Shown piece after piece: positions 5,997 through 8,836 of a stretch of 8,836 bases of DNA (positions are counted from its first letter, which is position 1; every line of letters begins with the position of its first letter). The position numbers were made by a program, and so were the translations under genes. The notes below the pieces were generated by a model. The model saw only the letters and a program-made list of their open reading frames with translations. It searched no databases and was not told the DNA's origin. The stretch lies in contig JAUZPS010000164.1 of assembly GCA_030705945.1 (NCBI GenBank), positions 1 through 8,836 of the forward strand, read 5' to 3'. The DNA comes from Bacillota bacterium. GTDB lineage: Bacteria; Bacillota; Clostridia; Acetivibrionales; DSM-2933.

Positions 5997-6062
5997 ATAT
6001 TTTAAACAAGCTTATCTAACTTCATTTTAGATAAAATTATAAAATTAGAGGAGGATTTTTTT

Positions 6063-8836
6063 ATGTACTTAAGAAAGTTGGTAGCATTGATTGTGGCAGT
6101 TACTATGCTCATTAGCATTGTTTTGCCTGCCAATATCCTTGCAGCCTATGCTGCAACACCAAGGTCTTTTTTGACTCAGACCTATGATTTTGAGGATGGA
6201 TCAAATAAAGGCTGGACCGCAAAGGGCGGTGAAACAGTTGCTGTTTCATCTGAAACCGCGCATGACGGAGAAAAGAGTTTGAAGGTTTCCGGAAGGACTT
6301 CTTCTGATGAAGGTCCATCGGTAGACCTAGGAGATTCAGTTATAAACGGGAATATGTATTCAGTCACAATGTGGGTTTATCAGGAAAGCGGAAGCGAACA
6401 GGATATTTCCGTTACTGCCGCAACATATTCCAGCAATACGGACAGCGTTCAGGTTATTGCTGATGACCTGAATGCGCCAAGCGGAAAATGGACTAAGCTT
6501 ACCGGTAATTTCAAGGTAAATTATACTGGTGATCTAAGCTCATTTTCGATCAAAGTTAAAGCTGCTGACGCCAATCTCTCATACTATGTTGACGACATAT
6601 CAATTATAGGTCCTGCCTTAGTCAGTTCCGATTTTGAAGATGGCAACACAGACGGCTGCGTTAAAAACGACGCTCCTAACAGTTACACTCTTACCAATAC
6701 AACGGATTTTGCTCATTCAGGAGAAAAAAGTCTCAAGGTATCAGATAGAACTCAGAATTACCAGGGACCTAAAATCGACCTGACCTCTGTTGTATCCAAC
6801 AAGCAAAAATTAACAGTTTCTTTTTGGGTCTACCAGAACACAGGAGATATCCAGACAGTCGAAGTTATGGCTAAAACATCAGCCTCCGATTTTACGTCGG
6901 ATAAATATGAACCAGTAAAAAGCATAAGTGTTGAAAGCGGTAAATGGGTAGAATTAAAAAATACATATGATGTAAACTACACAGGTACTCTTAACGAATT
7001 TTCAATATATGCTCAGACTCCTAATTCAAAAATAACATTTTATGTTGATGATATAACCGTATTCAATGCGTCATCCATGACAGATCTGGAAAAAAACAAT
7101 TTGGTTGTTGCTCCAGCAAGGAAGCCATCTGTTGCCGGGGCTTTACAAGTTCTTTCAAAAGACGGCGGCAAAACCAAAACTCTCTGCGACAAGGATGGAA
7201 CTCCCATTCAGCTCCGCGGAATGAGCACACACGGTTTGCAATGGTTTCCACAGATCATTAATGATAATGCATTCGCAGCCCTTTCAAATGACTGGGGATC
7301 TAATGTAATCCGCCTTGCCATGTATGTTGGCGAAAAAGGATATGCTGAAGACCCTGTTACCATGAAACAAAGAGTTGTTGACGGAATCAATTTTGCAATT
7401 AAGAACGATATGTATGTAATCGTTGACTGGCATGTGCTTAATCCAGGAGATCCGACAGCGCAAATTTATTCTGGAGCTGCAGATTTCTTTGACCAGATAT
7501 CCACACAGTTTCCAAATGATCCTCATATTCTATATGAAGTAGCTAACGAACCGAACAGCGGTGGATCCGGAGTATCTAATGATGCAGCAGGTTGGTCAAA
7601 AGTCAAGACTTACGCTGAAAGTATCATATCTAAACTTCGTTCTACAGGAAATAAAAATATTGTCATAGTAGGAAGTCCATGCTGGAGTCAGCGTCCTGAC
7701 CTTGTAGCAGCTAATCCTATTGATGATAACAACACTATGTACACTGTACATTTTTACACAGGCACACATCTCCCTGGTGGATATGTCATGAATAATACGG
7801 ATTATGCGTTAAATCATGGCGTTCCGATATTTGCTACCGAATGGGGCACCAGCCAGGCAGATGGTAATAACGGTCCCTTCTTAGATAACGCTGATGTATG
7901 GTTGGATTACCTTAATGGTAATAATATAAGCTGGTGTAACTGGTCATTGACCAATAAGAATGAAACCTCCGGAGCCTTTACACCATTTGAACTGAATAAA
8001 TCCAAAGAAACTAACCTTGATCCTGGTGATGACAAGGTATGGGCACCTAAAGAATTGAGCGTTTCCGGCGAGTATGTTCGCGCCAGAATCAAGGGTATTG
8101 AATATAAAGCTATTGACCGCACCCCAAAAGAAGATTTCACACTAGTGCCATGGAACTTCGACGACGGCACAACACAAGGCTTTGTAGTTAATGGTGGTCC
8201 CGTACAAAGTATAACTCTATCTAATACAATGGACAGTAAAATGTTGAAAATCGAAGGTTTAGGCGCTGCCGGCGTTTCTACGTCCCCGGACAACTTTTGG
8301 AATTATGCTCGTATTGCTTCCAACGATTTCAATCCTAACATTGACATTAAAGGCGCAAAGACCATGAGTATAGATGTAATTGCTCCTGAGCCGGCTACTG
8401 TATCTATTGCGGCTGTTCCGCAAGGTGGTGACACTCATGGCTGGGCTAATCCTACAAAAGCTGTTCAGGTGACACCTAATGATTTCGTTCAACAGCAAGA
8501 CGGTACATATAAAGCCGTATTAACCCTTACAGCGGCAGAAGCCCCAAATCTTGACGCAATTGCAACTGACTCCGACGCATCCAATTTAACTAACACCATA
8601 TTCTTTATTGCCTCAGATGCAGATGTACTCTATTTGGATAATATCTCAATAAGTGGAACCCGCACCGTTGTTGAACACCCTCCTGAACATGATCCAATAG
8701 GAGAAGCAACACTCCCTTCAACATTTGAAGACAGCACTCGTCAGGGCTGGGCATGGGATTTAGGATCAGGAGTTAAGAGCGCATTAACTATCAAAAATGC
8801 AAACGCATCAAAAGCTATCTCCTGGGAAGTTGCCTA
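6063..8836 (+). CDS. Secreted multidomain GH5 endoglucanase, 924 visible residues (runs off right edge)
   Basis: The enzyme should hydrolyse beta-1,4-glucan (cellulose or similar) outside the cell. The ATG follows AGGAGG by 8-9 nt. Residues 1-30 are a signal peptide (YLRK, hydrophobic core, cleavage likely after AAYA). Two homologous beta-sandwich modules follow, about 41-183 and 190-335; each opens with DFEDG, contains GEKSLKVS and ends YVDDI, a CBM4/9-like pattern. The GH5 domain spans about 350-655 and looks like subfamily 2: LRGMSTHGLQWFP (384-396), VIRLAMYVGE, VDWHVL (454-459), YEVANEPN with acid/base Glu496, HFYTGTH (His563, Tyr565) and ATEWG with nucleophile Glu593, then WCNWSL. A CBM17/28 module covers about 694-865. 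A second begins near 888 (FEDSTRQGWAWDLGSGVKSA) and is cut by the window. A dockerin or SLH anchor, if any, would lie beyond the edge. Confidence 0.96.
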   Translation, partial: MYLRKLVALIVAVTMLISIVLPANILAAYAATPRSFLTQTYDFEDGSNKGWTAKGGETVAVSSETAHDGEKSLKVSGRTSSDEGPSVDLGDSVINGNMYSVTMWVYQESGSEQDISVTAATYSSNTDSVQVIADDLNAPSGKWTKLTGNFKVNYTGDLSSFSIKVKAADANLSYYVDDISIIGPALVSSDFEDGNTDGCVKNDAPNSYTLTNTTDFAHSGEKSLKVSDRTQNYQGPKIDLTSVVSNKQKLTVSFWVYQNTGDIQTVEVMAKTSASDFTSDKYEPVKSISVESGKWVELKNTYDVNYTGTLNEFSIYAQTPNSKITFYVDDITVFNASSMTDLEKNNLVVAPARKPSVAGALQVLSKDGGKTKTLCDKDGTPIQLRGMSTHGLQWFPQIINDNAFAALSNDWGSNVIRLAMYVGEKGYAEDPVTMKQRVVDGINFAIKNDMYVIVDWHVLNPGDPTAQIYSGAADFFDQISTQFPNDPHILYEVANEPNSGGSGVSNDAAGWSKVKTYAESIISKLRSTGNKNIVIVGSPCWSQRPDLVAANPIDDNNTMYTVHFYTGTHLPGGYVMNNTDYALNHGVPIFATEWGTSQADGNNGPFLDNADVWLDYLNGNNISWCNWSLTNKNETSGAFTPFELNKSKETNLDPGDDKVWAPKELSVSGEYVRARIKGIEYKAIDRTPKEDFTLVPWNFDDGTTQGFVVNGGPVQSITLSNTMDSKMLKIEGLGAAGVSTSPDNFWNYARIASNDFNPNIDIKGAKTMSIDVIAPEPATVSIAAVPQGGDTHGWANPTKAVQVTPNDFVQQQDGTYKAVLTLTAAEAPNLDAIATDSDASNLTNTIFFIASDADVLYLDNISISGTRTVVEHPPEHDPIGEATLPSTFEDSTRQGWAWDLGSGVKSALTIKNANASKAISWEVA

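Noticed and set aside
7063..8498. Minus-strand open frames opposite the cellulase gene.
   Set aside because: The plus frame is continuous with catalytic and binding-module motifs throughout; the antisense frames have no supporting signals.
1..8836. CRISPR arrays, tRNA/rRNA genes, toxin-antitoxin or phage-defence loci.
   Set aside because: No regularly spaced repeats, no tRNA-like cloverleaf or rRNA sequence, and no recognisable defence protein motifs were seen on either strand.

Overview
The window is AT-rich and fits a low-GC, motile, plant-polysaccharide-degrading member of the Clostridia, with Ruminiclostridium-type cellulolytic clostridia as the best guess. The evidence is strong AGGAGG-type ribosome sites, clostridial -35/-10 promoters, a clostridial-type stand-alone AICAR formyltransferase under a ZTP riboswitch, a sCache chemoreceptor, and a large secreted GH5 cellulase with CBM17/28 modules. 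This is inference from gene content; no taxonomic marker such as rRNA is present.

Layout. Bases 1-2932 (minus strand) hold the N-terminal part of an unrecognised membrane protein that runs off the left edge. Upstream of it is a complete methyl-accepting chemotaxis protein with its own intrinsic terminator, and then a leader with a long inverted repeat and a possible sigma-D promoter. Bases 2933-4316 (minus strand) are one regulated unit: promoter, ZTP riboswitch, intrinsic terminator, and a 389-residue AICAR transformylase that lacks the IMP cyclohydrolase domain of ordinary PurH. Bases 4317-4830 are a gene-poor divergent region with a 13-bp perfect inverted repeat and a doubtful coding remnant. 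Bases 4831-5682 (plus strand) encode a membrane-anchored calcineurin-like metallophosphoesterase with a TTG start. Bases 5683-6062 hold a good promoter and a roughly 215-nt leader that can fold into a closed structure. From 6063 to the right edge (plus strand) lies a secreted multidomain endoglucanase: signal peptide, two CBM4/9-like modules, GH5, a CBM17/28 module and the beginning of a second one.

The genes do not form one pathway. The best-supported regulatory unit is the ZTP riboswitch controlling the enzyme that consumes AICAR/ZMP, an established type of circuit. The chemoreceptor and the cellulase fit a bacterium that swims towards and digests plant material, but nothing here links them directly. 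I found no convincing previously undescribed multi-gene system. The most open items are two structured non-coding regions (the chemoreceptor leader near 2796-2897 and the cellulase leader near 5861-5996), the inverted-repeat element near 4538-4608, and the unrecognised membrane protein at the left edge.
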